The notes: generated by a model from the letters alone, not told the origin. A DNA stretch of 64,000 nucleotides from Thalassotalea euphylliae (GCF_003390335.1 NZ_QUOU01000001.1:744001-808000); one strand, 5' to 3'; counted from the stretch's first letter, positions 52,931-61,438 are shown. Translations and numbers: made by a program.

Positions 52931-55663
52931 ATGTTCTTAGCCCAACCCACCAAGCGCTGGCTAGTTGCTTCTGTGGTCTGTAGCAGTTTAAGTGCTGTTT
53001 CTTGGTCTGCGCTGGCGGCCAAACAAGTGACGAGTATCGAAGGTATAACTGAATACCATTTGGACAACGGTCTGCAAGTACTATTATTTCCTGATCAAAC
53101 CAAAGAAACGGTGACCGTTAATGTGACTTACCACGTTGGCTCGAAACATGAGAATTACGGCGAAACCGGTATGGCGCATCTACTCGAACATTTAGTGTTT
53201 AAGGGAACGCCTCGTCATAAAGATATTCCAGCTGAGCTAAGCTCACACGGTGCGCGTCCAAACGGTACCACGTGGACAGATCGCACTAACTACTTTGAAA
53301 CTTTCACAGCCTCGCCAGAGAACATTAACTGGGCGTTAGACATGGAAGCGGATCGCATGGTCAATTCGTTTATCGCGAAAAAAGACCTCGACAGTGAAAT
53401 GACGGTAGTGCGCAATGAATTTGAGCGCGGCGAAAATAGCCCATTTCGCGTGACCTTGCAGCGTACCTTGGCCAGTGCATTTGAATGGCACAACTACGGT
53501 AAATCAACCATCGGTGCTCGCTCTGACCTTGAAAACGTATCGATCGACCGCTTAAAAGCGTTCTACAAAAAGTACTATCAGCCAGATAATGCAACCTTGA
53601 TTGTTGCCGGTAAATTTGAAAACGACAGCATGATCAAGCTGATCGATAAGTACTTTGGCGTGATTCCAAAGCCAACACGTGTTATTGAGCCACTTTACAC
53701 AAAAGACCCTGCGCAAGATGGTGAACGTGAAGTTACCGTACGTCGCGTTGGTGACGTGCAGCTAGTGGGCAGTGTTTACAAGGTGCCAGCTGGCTCACAC
53801 GAAGATTTTGCCGCGCTTGATGTTGCCGCCGAGATCTTCGGCGCCGCAGCAACTGGTCGCTTGCACAAAGCTCTTGTTGAAAACAAACTGGCGAGCCGTG
53901 CGTTTGGCTTTAACTTCCAGTGGGAAGAGCCGGGCGTGGCGCTTTACTTCGCGCAAGTCGATAAGGATCAAGATTTAGCCGTCACGGAAGCTGAGCTGAT
54001 CAAAACGCTTGAGAAAACCATGGCAACGCCGTTCACCGATGACGAAGTTGAACGTGCAAAACGCACCATTTTAAAGGACATTGAACTAACGTTTAATTCC
54101 TCTGAGCGTATTGCGCTGGGGCTAAGTGAGTGGGTTGGTATGGGCGATTGGCGCTTACTGTTCTTAAATCGCGATCGCATCGAGCAGGTGACCACGGCCG
54201 ATGTACAACGTGTTGTTGATACCTACTTTGTACAAAACAACCGTACCGTTGGCCGCTATATTCCAACTGACAAACCTGAGCGTGTCGAAATTCCACAGGT
54301 AGAAAGCGTTGCCGCAATGCTCGAAGGCTACAAGGGGCGTGAAAACATCGCGCAGGGTGAAGCTTTCGACCCGAGTCACGACAACATTGATAGCCGCACT
54401 AAAATGTTAACGCTAGACAATGGCATTAAAGTGGCGCTGTTGGCGAAGAAAACTCGCGGTGAGTCGGTTGTGGTTAATGTTGCCACCCAAATGGGTGATT
54501 TAGATTCATTACAAAGCAAAGGTCTAGTGGGTGAGTTAACCGGTAGCATGCTGATGCGTGGTACGACAAAATACACTCGTGAACAGTTAAAAGACGAATT
54601 CGACAAGCTCAAAACTAATGCTCGCATTGGCGGTGATGTAGAAGGTGCTTCAGCGCGCCTGGAAACGGTGAAAGCCAACCTTGTTCCTGCGTTAAAGCTA
54701 ATGGCGCAAGTGCTGCAACAGCCTTCGTTTGACGCGAAAGAGTTCGATCAACTTGTTTCAACCACGGAAGTTGATATTGAACAACAGCTACAAGATCCAC
54801 AAGCGATTGTGTTCAGAGAATTCTCTCGCCGTCAGAGTCCATTTGATGCGTCACACCCGCGTTATATTGCCACGATGGAAGAAGAGCTAGCCAACCTGAA
54901 AACAGTAAAACTGGCTGACCTACAAGCCTTCCACAAGCAATTCTACAGCGCGAACAGCATGCAGGTTAGTGTCGTGGGTGACTTTGACGAAAGGGTCGTT
55001 GTTAAAACGTTGAACGAGCTATTTGGCAAGTGGTCGTCAGATCAAGCTTACCAGCGCATTACACACCCTTATCACCAGCAGCCGAGTAAAGACCAAACGT
55101 TCAACACCCCAGATAAAGAAAATGCGGTATTTGTTGCCTCGACCACTTTACCTGTTGGCGTTAACAGCAAAGATGCACCTGCATTGGAGTTGGCAAACTA
55201 TATTTTCGGCGGAGGCTTCCTCAACAGTCGACTAGCAACGCGTTTACGCCAAAAAGATGGTCTGAGCTATGGTGCTGGTTCTTTTGTGCGTATGAGCAGC
55301 AGTGATGCGCGCGCATCAATGGGGGCTTATGCGATTTGTGCACCACAAAACCTGGCAAAAGTTGAAGTGGGCTTTAAAGAAGAGCTAGCTAGGCTGATTA
55401 AAGATGGCTTTACTGCTGAGGAAGTGGAAGCAGCAAAATCGGGTTTATTGCAAGGCAAGCGTGTCAGCCGCTCACAAGATCGCGAGTTAGTGGGCAAACT
55501 AAATGGTAACTTGTACTACAACAAAACCATGCAGTTTGACAAAAAGTACGAAAAACAACTGGCGTCTTTAACGCCTGAGCAGCTACACAAAGTGGTGAAG
55601 AAATATTTCAAACTGAAAGATTTCTCTATCATTAAAGGTGGTGACATGAGTAAAGTCGAATAA
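52931..55663 (+). CDS. M16-family zinc peptidase (two-domain, periplasmic)
   Basis: Pitrilysin-family metallopeptidase of 910 residues with a signal peptide ending ALA-AK (about 30). The inverted zinc motif is HLLEH at 83-87, with the third ligand Glu expected near 160 (VVRNEFERGEN). The N-terminal half is the active M16 domain plus its partner. A second M16 pair starts near residue 490 and lacks the HxxEH motif, as is normal. The closing YGAGSFVRMSSSDARASMGAYAICAP is family-like. It is monocistronic between terminators. It probably degrades small peptides in the periplasm. Confidence 0.94.
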   Translation: MFLAQPTKRWLVASVVCSSLSAVSWSALAAKQVTSIEGITEYHLDNGLQVLLFPDQTKETVTVNVTYHVGSKHENYGETGMAHLLEHLVFKGTPRHKDIPAELSSHGARPNGTTWTDRTNYFETFTASPENINWALDMEADRMVNSFIAKKDLDSEMTVVRNEFERGENSPFRVTLQRTLASAFEWHNYGKSTIGARSDLENVSIDRLKAFYKKYYQPDNATLIVAGKFENDSMIKLIDKYFGVIPKPTRVIEPLYTKDPAQDGEREVTVRRVGDVQLVGSVYKVPAGSHEDFAALDVAAEIFGAAATGRLHKALVENKLASRAFGFNFQWEEPGVALYFAQVDKDQDLAVTEAELIKTLEKTMATPFTDDEVERAKRTILKDIELTFNSSERIALGLSEWVGMGDWRLLFLNRDRIEQVTTADVQRVVDTYFVQNNRTVGRYIPTDKPERVEIPQVESVAAMLEGYKGRENIAQGEAFDPSHDNIDSRTKMLTLDNGIKVALLAKKTRGESVVVNVATQMGDLDSLQSKGLVGELTGSMLMRGTTKYTREQLKDEFDKLKTNARIGGDVEGASARLETVKANLVPALKLMAQVLQQPSFDAKEFDQLVSTTEVDIEQQLQDPQAIVFREFSRRQSPFDASHPRYIATMEEELANLKTVKLADLQAFHKQFYSANSMQVSVVGDFDERVVVKTLNELFGKWSSDQAYQRITHPYHQQPSKDQTFNTPDKENAVFVASTTLPVGVNSKDAPALELANYIFGGGFLNSRLATRLRQKDGLSYGAGSFVRMSSSDARASMGAYAICAPQNLAKVEVGFKEELARLIKDGFTAEEVEAAKSGLLQGKRVSRSQDRELVGKLNGNLYYNKTMQFDKKYEKQLASLTPEQLHKVVKKYFKLKDFSIIKGGDMSKVE

Positions 55664-55687
55664 ATACGTATTTATTTAACTTTTTTG

Positions 55688-55717
55688 AAGGCTACCCAAT
55701 GGGTAGCCTTTTTTTAT
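55688..55717 (+). terminator. Rho-independent terminator after the M16 peptidase
   Basis: AAGGCTACCC and GGGTAGCCTT form a 10-bp stem with an AAT loop followed by a run of T, about 25 bp past the stop. Confidence 0.93.
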
Positions 55718-55896
55718 TGGGCAAATATTACCGACAAGCCAAAGTAGAAAACGAACAAAAGTGACGGAAGAATTGATGAAATAATCACATATTTGCATCA
55801 ATTATCGACGTGTTGTACTAATTGTGAGCGAACGGAATAAAAAGTTTAAAAAACTGTTTGACTTATTTTTCAGAATCATTAATATTCGCAGCCACT

Positions 55897-55989
55897 GGTG
55901 AGATGGCCGAGTGGCTGAAGGCGCTCCCCTGCTAAGGGAGTATACGGTTTGTAGCCGTATCGAGGGTTCAAATCCCTCTCTCACCGCCA
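55897..55989 (+). tRNA. tRNA-Ser(GCT)
   Basis: A 93-nt serine tRNA with a long variable arm. Acceptor stem GGTGAGA pairs with TCTCACC, discriminator G and encoded CCA. The anticodon stem CTCCC/GGGAG encloses CTGCTAA, so the anticodon is GCT (reads AGC/AGU). The variable arm TACGG...CCGTA and T-arm GAGGGTTCAAATCCCTC are well formed. Confidence 0.96.
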
Positions 55990-56041
55990 TTATTTCTTAA
56001 TGGCTTCTAGATTAACTAGGATTAAGATTTAAGTTTATTGC

Positions 56042-56118
56042 GGACGCGTAGCTCAGCTGGATAGAGTACCTGGCTACGAACCAGGCGGTCGCAGGTTCGA
56101 CTCCTGCCGCGTCCGCCA
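56042..56118 (+). tRNA. tRNA-Arg(ACG), copy 1
   Basis: 77 nt: acceptor GGACGCG with CGCGTCC, discriminator G and encoded CCA. D-arm GCTCAGCTGGATAGAG. Anticodon stem CCTGG/CCAGG around CTACGAA, giving anticodon ACG. T-arm GCAGGTTCGACTCCTGC. It is the first of three identical copies following tRNA-Ser. Confidence 0.97.
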
Positions 56119-56219
56119 CTTTCTCGAAAGTGGTAATCAACTTAAACAACTGGTTAAGCATAGAAAAGCAGCTAATATTAAGGCTGGTTAAATAAATTAG
56201 TATTGTTTTATTTTATTGC

Positions 56220-56296
56220 GGACGCGTAGCTCAGCTGGATAGAGTACCTGGCTACGAACCAGGCGGTCGCAGGTTCGACTCCTGCCGCGTCCGCCA
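56220..56296 (+). tRNA. tRNA-Arg(ACG), copy 2
   Basis: Same 77-nt sequence as copy 1, with encoded CCA. The spacer before it (about 100 bp) differs from the spacer after it, apart from the short ACTTTCTNNAAAGTGG hairpin after copies 1 and 2. Confidence 0.97.
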
Positions 56297-56363
56297 CTTT
56301 CTTTAAAGTGGCAGCACAATAAAGACTATCCTTACCTCGGGATATAAAATAATGATTGACCGC

Positions 56364-56440
56364 GGACGCGTAGCTCAGCTGGATAGAGTACCTGGCTACG
56401 AACCAGGCGGTCGCAGGTTCGACTCCTGCCGCGTCCGCCA
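56364..56440 (+). tRNA. tRNA-Arg(ACG), copy 3
   Basis: Same 77-nt sequence as copies 1 and 2, with encoded CCA. It is directly followed by the terminator, and that tRNA-plus-terminator block is the apparent parent of the degenerate array downstream. Confidence 0.97.
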
Positions 56441-56448
56441 CATCTAAG

Positions 56449-56475
56449 AAACCAGTCTCTTGACTGGTTTTTTTT
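56449..56475 (+). terminator. Rho-independent terminator of the tRNA cluster
   Basis: AAACCAGTC and GACTGGTTT form a 9-bp stem with a TCTT loop and a run of eight T. It begins 8 bp after the CCA of the third tRNA-Arg. Near-identical hairpins recur in units 1 to 4 of the array downstream. Confidence 0.92.
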
Positions 56476-56531
56476 CGTCTACACGAAATGGTTAGCTATT
56501 TGTGCTTATGGTGTCGATTGCGATTGATCGC

Positions 56532-57405
56532 GGACGCCTAGCTCAGCTGGATAGCCTGATATAAAAGTGAAGTGCCGACGAACCAGTCGGTCGCAGGTTC
56601 GACTTTTGCCAGTGCTACAGCAATCAAGAGCGCCACATCTAAGAAACCAGTCTGTTGACTGGTTTTTTTTCGTCTGCACGAAATTGCTCACTATTTATGG
56701 CTGATGGTGTAGATTGCGATTGACTGCGTACGCCTAGCTCAGCTGGATAGTCTGATATTTAAGTAAAGTGGCTATGGATCAGGCGGTCGCAGGTTCGACT
56801 CCTGCCAGTGCTACAGCGATCGAAAGCGCCATATTTAAGAAACCAGTCTTTTGGCTGGTTTTTTTTCGTCTACACAAAATTGCTCACTGTTCATGACTGA
56901 TGGCATAGATTGCGATTGACCGCGGACGCCTAGCTCAGCTGGATAGCCTGATATAAAAATGAAGTGGCGACGAACCAGTCGGTCGCAGGTTCGACTCCTG
57001 CCAGTGCTACAGCAATCAAGAGCGCCACATCTAAGAAACCAGTCTTTTGACTAGTTTTTTTTCGTCTGCACGAAATACTCACTATTTATGGCTAATGGTG
57101 TAGATTGCGATTGACTGCGGACGCGCAGCTCAGCTGAATAGTTTGATATAAAAGTAAAGTGGCGACGAACAAAGCGGTCGCAGGTTCGACTCCTGCCTGT
57201 GCTACAGCAATCAAGAGTGCCACATATCTTGAAAAAAGAATAAACCAGTCTTTTGACTGGTTTTTTTTCGTCTACACAAAATTGCTCACTGTTCATGACT
57301 GATGGTGTAGATTGCGATTGACTGCGGACGCGCAGCTCAGCTGGATAGCCTGATATAAAAGTGAAGTGGCGACGAACCAGTCGGTCGCAGGTTCGACTTT
57401 TGCCA
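56532..57405 (+). repeat. Tandem array of five degenerate tRNA-Arg-like units with terminators
   Basis: Units start at 56532, 56728, 56924, 57119 and 57326 (spacings 196, 196, 195 and 207). Each begins like the acceptor/D-arm of tRNA-Arg (GGACGCC or GGACGCG, then AGCTCAGCTGGATAG; unit 2 begins GTACGCC). The normal anticodon arm is replaced by a stretch containing TGATATAAAAGTGAAGTGG, after which the T-arm GGTCGCAGGTTCGACTCCTGCC returns. The acceptor 3' strand is replaced by a stretch containing GCTACAGCAATCAAGAG before GCGCCA. Units 1-4 end in a copy of the AAACCAGTC...GACTGGTTT hairpin with T-run (near 56644, 56840, 57036 and 57242). Unit 5 stops after the T-arm. In units 1, 3 and 5 a small CGAC-GAACCA-GTCG hairpin remains at the anticodon position, but its loop is not a 7-nt anticodon loop. 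None can be a working tRNA. Confidence 0.88.
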
Positions 57406-57659
57406 CTACAGTATCAATACAAAACCGCGACCTTGGTTACTCGAGACTACAACAAACCTTTATGCTGAGCCTCTAGCTTGAGCTTGATCATCAATGTCGC
57501 TAGTGGACTATTTCACATGGATTATTTCATATCGGCTATCTTGTCATTTATGCGGCTAATTTTTCCTTATTACTTATGTCTTAACCTGCTACCTATTTCC
57601 GGAGCTGTCAATTGTTTCTGAGCCAGCTATTCATTTCTCGGTTGGCTTATCATTTCCTC

Positions 57660-57692
57660 GCTAGTCGCTAGTCGCTAGTCGCTAGTTGCTAG
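57660..57692. repeat. Short tandem repeat, GCTAGTC x 4-5
   Basis: Three exact copies of GCTAGTC, then GCTAGTT and a partial GCTAG. It lies in non-coding DNA. No function is evident. Confidence 0.85.
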
Positions 57693-57848
57693 AGGGCGCA
57701 GTAAAAATTGAGTTGATCGGTAAGCCACTTATCACGCGCTTGAAATTTGACTTGTTCAAACTAGGCTTAGACTACTCATTTGCTGATCACTTAGCAAAAG
57801 CCTTTCAACTTGTTGTGCATAATTGTATAGACAACTCAATGGTTGAAA

Positions 57849-57858
57849 TTGTATACAA
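57849..57858. promoter_or_regulatory. Palindromic operator TTGTATACAA, copy 1
   Basis: A perfect 10-bp palindrome (with flanking A/T giving ATTGTATACAAT), of the kind bound by FCD-type GntR regulators. An identical copy lies 54 bp downstream, and a weaker TTGTATAGACAA lies near 57825. All are upstream of oadG, 234 bp from its ATG. Confidence 0.55.
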
Positions 57859-57902
57859 TATTTGTCTATGTCACTGAAATTAATCAACTAAGATAAAAAA
57901 TA

Positions 57903-57912
57903 TTGTATACAA
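57903..57912. promoter_or_regulatory. Palindromic operator TTGTATACAA, copy 2
   Basis: A second exact copy of the palindrome, again flanked as ATTGTATACAA. The 54-bp spacing, about five helical turns, puts both copies on the same face of the DNA, which suits cooperative repression of oadGAB. Confidence 0.55.
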
Positions 57913-58091
57913 AAATATTTTTTGCTGTTTTTTGAGTGAATAAATATCAAAATATTATGAATGAATAGTAAAAATCATGTTTTTTGCTATTGACTTCTGT
58001 TTTTTTATCTTGATTCGTGATTTGTTGATTGATTTTTCAATATTGGAGTGATTATTCTAACTAAACAATGAAAATTATAAGAGAGTAACAA

Positions 58092-58358
58092 ATGGAGTCA
58101 CTCAGCCAATTGTTTATTGAAGCAGGCACATTAATGCTCGCTGGTATGGTGTTTGTTTTTGCCTTTCTCGGTATTTTAGTGGTGATTATTAATACCATCT
58201 TAGCGCCACTGGCTAACAAGTTTCCAGATCCGGTTGCGCAAGCCGTTACTCGTTCACCCGTTAAAAAATCCACGGCCCAAGATGGTGTCTCACCATCGGT
58301 TGTAGCGGCGATTTCTGCCGCTGTTTCACAATACCGCCAAAAGCATAATAAAGAATAG
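58092..58358 (+). CDS. oadG: Oxaloacetate decarboxylase Na+ pump, gamma subunit
   Basis: Small membrane subunit that holds the Na+-pumping decarboxylase complex together. The 88 residues have one membrane helix (about 13-37, LMLAGMVFVFAFLGILVVII) and a hydrophilic C-terminus that ends AVSQYRQKHNKE. The ATG has AGAGAG upstream. It is the first gene of oadG-oadA-oadB, separated from oadA by 13 bp. Confidence 0.94.
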   Translation: MESLSQLFIEAGTLMLAGMVFVFAFLGILVVIINTILAPLANKFPDPVAQAVTRSPVKKSTAQDGVSPSVVAAISAAVSQYRQKHNKE

Positions 58359-58371
58359 AAGGAGCATGGTC

Positions 58372-60168
58372 ATGACAAAACCATTAGGCATTACAGAGCT
58401 TGTACTTAGGGACGGACACCAATCCCTGCTGGCAACCCGACTGCGCTTGGAAGATATGTTACCGATAGCGCCAGTGCTAGATGAGGTAGGCTTTTGGTCT
58501 ATTGAGTCATGGGGCGGTGCAACTTTTGATTCTTGTATTCGTTACTTAGGTGAAGATCCTTGGCACCGTATTCGCGAACTTAAAAAGGCGATGCCAAATA
58601 CCAAGCAGCAAATGCTATTTCGCGGCCAAAATATTCTTGGTTATCGCCATTATGCTGACGATGTCGTAGAGAAGTTTGTTGAACGTGCGCATGTTAATGG
58701 CGTTGACGTTTTCCGCATATTTGATGCCATGAACGATGTCCGCAATTTGCAAACCGCCATCAAAGCGGCAGTAAACGTGGGTGCTCATGCGCAGGGGACA
58801 TTAAGTTTCACTGAAAGCCCTGTACATACCCTAGAGGGCTGGCTCACCATGGCTAAACAGCTAGAGGATATGGGCGCGCACTCACTATGTATTAAAGATA
58901 TGGCGGGCTTGCTCAAGCCTTACTACGCCGAAGAGTTAATTGCTAAATTAAAAGAAACGGTAGCTTTGCCGATTTCATTACACTGTCATGCAACAACGGG
59001 CTTGAGTGTAGCAACCCATATGAAGGCGATTGATGCTGATGTTGATGTGATTGACACCTCAATTTCTTCCATGAGTATGACTTACGGCCATTCGCCAACA
59101 GAGACTATCGTTTCTGCGGTCGAAGGCTCGGCACGCGATACTGGTTTAGACATGAATAAGTTGGCAGAAGTGGCGACTTATTTCCGTGATGTTCGAGAAA
59201 AATATGCCAAGTTTGAGGGCAGTTTAAAGGGTGTTGATGCGCGTATCTTACTTGCTCAGGTACCTGGTGGCATGTTGACTAACATGGAAAACCAGTTGCG
59301 CGAGCAAGGCGCAGCAGACCGTTTAGACGAAGTACTCACTGAAATCCCTAAAGTGCGCAAAGATCTTGGTTATATCCCATTGGTAACGCCTACGTCACAA
59401 ATTGTAGGGACACAGTCGGTACTGAATGTCCTGACGGGCGAACGCTATAAAACCATCACTAAAGAAACCGCTGGTGTGTTAAAAGGCGAATATGGCGCAA
59501 CGGCGGCGGAAGTGAACGCCGAATTGCAAGCACGTGTGCTTGATGGGGCTGAGGCGATCACTTGCCGCCCCGCAGATTTACTTGACCCCGAGGTTGATAA
59601 GCTAACCGCGGAGCTAGAGCAATTAGCAAAAGAGAAAAACATCGACTTAGCTGACGATGTAATTGATGACGTGCTCACGTACGCACTATTCCCGCAAATT
59701 GGCTTGAAATTCTTGGAAAATCGCAACAACCCAGATGCTTTCGAACCTGCGCCAACGAAAGAAGATGTTGCGCCAAAAGCGGCACCTGCGGCATCGTCAG
59801 GCTCGACGGCGACAGAGAATTACTCTGTAGCGGTTGACGGTAAAGTTTACGAAGTGGTTGTTGGCCCAAGTGGCAGTGTCACTTCCGTTGCGCCAGCTGC
59901 GGCTGCAACTTCAGCGGCAGACGCGGCCATTAAACAAACCGCTTCAGTATCGGCAGAAGAAACCCTGAACGCTCCGCTTGCCGGTAACATCTTTAAAGTG
60001 CTGGTCAGTGAAGGCCAAGAAGTCGCTGAAGGTGATGTCGTCATCATCATGGAAGCGATGAAAATGGAAACCGAAGTACGCGCAGTAACAGGCGGCACTG
60101 TGGTTGGCTTAAATGTTCGCGAAGGTGATTCTGTTGCGGTCGGCGACGTCTTGCTGAGCTTGTCATAG
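58372..60168 (+). CDS. oadA: Oxaloacetate decarboxylase alpha subunit (biotin carboxyltransferase)
   Basis: Soluble subunit that transfers CO2 from oxaloacetate to its own biotin. Of two ATGs (58366 and 58372) the second has AAGGAG at good spacing and gives MTKPLGITELVLRDGHQSLL (598 residues). The HMGL-like carboxyltransferase domain has LRDGHQSLLATRLR, LHCHATTGLSVATHMKAIDAD and the metal site. A conserved PYC/OADA domain follows, then an Ala/Pro-rich linker (about 465-520) and a C-terminal biotinyl domain with EAMKMETE carrying the biotinylated Lys. It lies between oadG and oadB. Confidence 0.97.
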   Translation: MTKPLGITELVLRDGHQSLLATRLRLEDMLPIAPVLDEVGFWSIESWGGATFDSCIRYLGEDPWHRIRELKKAMPNTKQQMLFRGQNILGYRHYADDVVEKFVERAHVNGVDVFRIFDAMNDVRNLQTAIKAAVNVGAHAQGTLSFTESPVHTLEGWLTMAKQLEDMGAHSLCIKDMAGLLKPYYAEELIAKLKETVALPISLHCHATTGLSVATHMKAIDADVDVIDTSISSMSMTYGHSPTETIVSAVEGSARDTGLDMNKLAEVATYFRDVREKYAKFEGSLKGVDARILLAQVPGGMLTNMENQLREQGAADRLDEVLTEIPKVRKDLGYIPLVTPTSQIVGTQSVLNVLTGERYKTITKETAGVLKGEYGATAAEVNAELQARVLDGAEAITCRPADLLDPEVDKLTAELEQLAKEKNIDLADDVIDDVLTYALFPQIGLKFLENRNNPDAFEPAPTKEDVAPKAAPAASSGSTATENYSVAVDGKVYEVVVGPSGSVTSVAPAAAATSAADAAIKQTASVSAEETLNAPLAGNIFKVLVSEGQEVAEGDVVIIMEAMKMETEVRAVTGGTVVGLNVREGDSVAVGDVLLSLS

Positions 60169-60177
60169 GGGCTGAAC

Positions 60178-61308
60178 ATGGAGCAGTTACAAACACTCTG
60201 GATGTCGACTGGCCTTGCTAACTTTGAGGTTGGTCAGGTCATTATGATGTTGGTTGGTTGTGGCCTATTGTATTTGGCCATCGCGAGAAACTTTGAACCC
60301 TTATTGCTATTGCCTATGGGCTTTGGCGCCATATTGACGAACATTCCTGTTGCCGGCTTCTCTGAAGTCGGGGGCTTGCTGCACTATGTCTATTACGCGG
60401 GGATAGATACAGGCATTTTCCCACTGCTTATTTTTATGGGCGTGGGGGCAATGACTGACTTTGGCGCCTTGATTGCCAACCCTAAAACCTTATTTTTAGG
60501 GGCGGCTGCGCAATTTGGTATTTTTGCCACCTTGTTTGGAGCCATTGCATTAAACGCTGTACCGGGTTTTGAATTTAGCTTACAAGACGCTTCGGCCATC
60601 GCCATTATTGGTGGTGCTGACGGCCCTACGGCGATCTTCTTAGCGTCGAAACTAGCGCCTGAATTGCTTGGTGCCATCGCGGTTGCAGCCTATTCCTACA
60701 TGGCGTTAGTACCTATTATTCAGCCGCCAATTATGAAGCTGTTCACAAACGAAGAAGAGCGCAAAATTGAGATGGCGCAACTGCGTCATGTTACCAAAAT
60801 TGAGAAGATCATTTTCCCACTGGCGGTACTGCTAATGGCGATATTCTTCTTGCCGGCAGCAACACCATTGGTTGGTATGTTCTGTTTAGGTAACTTGATG
60901 CGTGAGTCCGGCGTTGTTGATCGTTTAAGCTCAACCGCGCAAAACGAATTGATTAACATCGTGACTATCTTCTTGGGCTTAGGTGTTGGCTCAAAATTAA
61001 GTGCAGAAGCGTTCTTAAATGTTGAAACCTTGGGTATTTTAGCCTTAGGTGCGGTGGCATTCTCGATTGGTACGGCATCAGGCGTACTGATGGCCAAATT
61101 AATGAATAAGCTATCGAAAGAGCCAATTAATCCACTGATTGGCGCAGCGGGTGTTTCTGCGGTGCCGATGGCAGCACGTGTGGCTAATAAGGTGGGTTTG
61201 GAAGCAAACCCACACAACTTCTTGCTAATGCATGCGATGGGGCCAAACGTTGCTGGTGTACTTGGCTCGGCAGTTGCCGCAGGCATTCTCTTAGCATTAG
61301 TTGGCTAA
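60178..61308 (+). CDS. oadB: Oxaloacetate decarboxylase beta subunit (Na+-pumping decarboxylase)
   Basis: Integral-membrane subunit that decarboxylates carboxybiotin and exports Na+. The 376 residues have about nine helices. Conserved motifs are LLLPMGFGAILTNIPVAG, the functional region GGADGPTAIFLASKLAPELLGAI, GVGSKLSAEAFLN and GVSAVPMAARVANKVG, with NHFLLMHAMGPN-like end (NPHNFLLMHAMGPNVAGVLG). It begins 9 bp after oadA. Confidence 0.97.
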   Translation: MEQLQTLWMSTGLANFEVGQVIMMLVGCGLLYLAIARNFEPLLLLPMGFGAILTNIPVAGFSEVGGLLHYVYYAGIDTGIFPLLIFMGVGAMTDFGALIANPKTLFLGAAAQFGIFATLFGAIALNAVPGFEFSLQDASAIAIIGGADGPTAIFLASKLAPELLGAIAVAAYSYMALVPIIQPPIMKLFTNEEERKIEMAQLRHVTKIEKIIFPLAVLLMAIFFLPAATPLVGMFCLGNLMRESGVVDRLSSTAQNELINIVTIFLGLGVGSKLSAEAFLNVETLGILALGAVAFSIGTASGVLMAKLMNKLSKEPINPLIGAAGVSAVPMAARVANKVGLEANPHNFLLMHAMGPNVAGVLGSAVAAGILLALVG

Positions 61309-61312
61309 GCTT

Positions 61313-61344
61313 TAGTCACTTAGTCACTTAGTCACATAGTCACA
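61313..61344. repeat. Short tandem repeat after oadB, TAGTCAC(T/A) x 4
   Basis: Four 8-bp copies, two TAGTCACT then two TAGTCACA, directly after the oadB stop and before its terminator. Confidence 0.85.
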
Positions 61345-61361
61345 TAGCTAAGCTATCAACC

Positions 61362-61393
61362 AAAAGCCCAAGCAGCAGTGCTTGGGCTTTTTA
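61362..61393 (+). terminator. Rho-independent terminator of oadGAB
   Basis: AAAAGCCCAAGCA and TGCTTGGGCTTTTT form a 13-bp stem with a 4-nt loop and T-run. It separates oadB from the convergent pdxH. Confidence 0.93.
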
Positions 61394-61438
61394 CTGGGTG
61401 TTCTTTTCTGCCAAAAGCTAAGAGTTAAAAGCTAAGCG

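Larger units (their letters stand above)
57406..58091. other. Long non-coding region upstream of oadGAB
   Basis: About 690 bp between the tRNA-like array and oadG. It holds a short tandem repeat (57660-57692) and two perfect palindromic operators (57849 and 57903), listed separately. A weak 63-codon frame (57686-57877, TTG start) ends FADHLAKAFQLVVHNCIDNS; it has no convincing ribosome-binding site and could be a decayed gene remnant. The last 180 bp are very AT-rich and should contain the oad promoter. Nothing else is recognised. Confidence 0.5.

Noticed and set aside
56208..57296. Several 60-80-codon minus-strand frames over the tRNA-Arg genes and the tRNA-like array
   Set aside because: They are antisense translations of tRNA sequence (the repeated text GVEPATAWFVARYSIQLSYAS comes from tRNA-Arg read backwards), a well-known source of false proteins.
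56532..57405. CRISPR array
   Set aside because: Units of about 196 bp are similar over their whole length, with no short repeat and unique spacer pattern and no cas genes; they derive from a tRNA gene.
57686..57877. 63-codon plus-strand frame before oadG as a real gene
   Set aside because: It starts with TTG inside a short tandem repeat, lacks a ribosome-binding site, and overlaps the operator region. It is at most a remnant.
60786..61286. 166-codon minus-strand frame opposite oadB
   Set aside because: Antisense shadow of a hydrophobic membrane-protein gene. The Pro/Ser/Ala-rich text is typical of such shadows.
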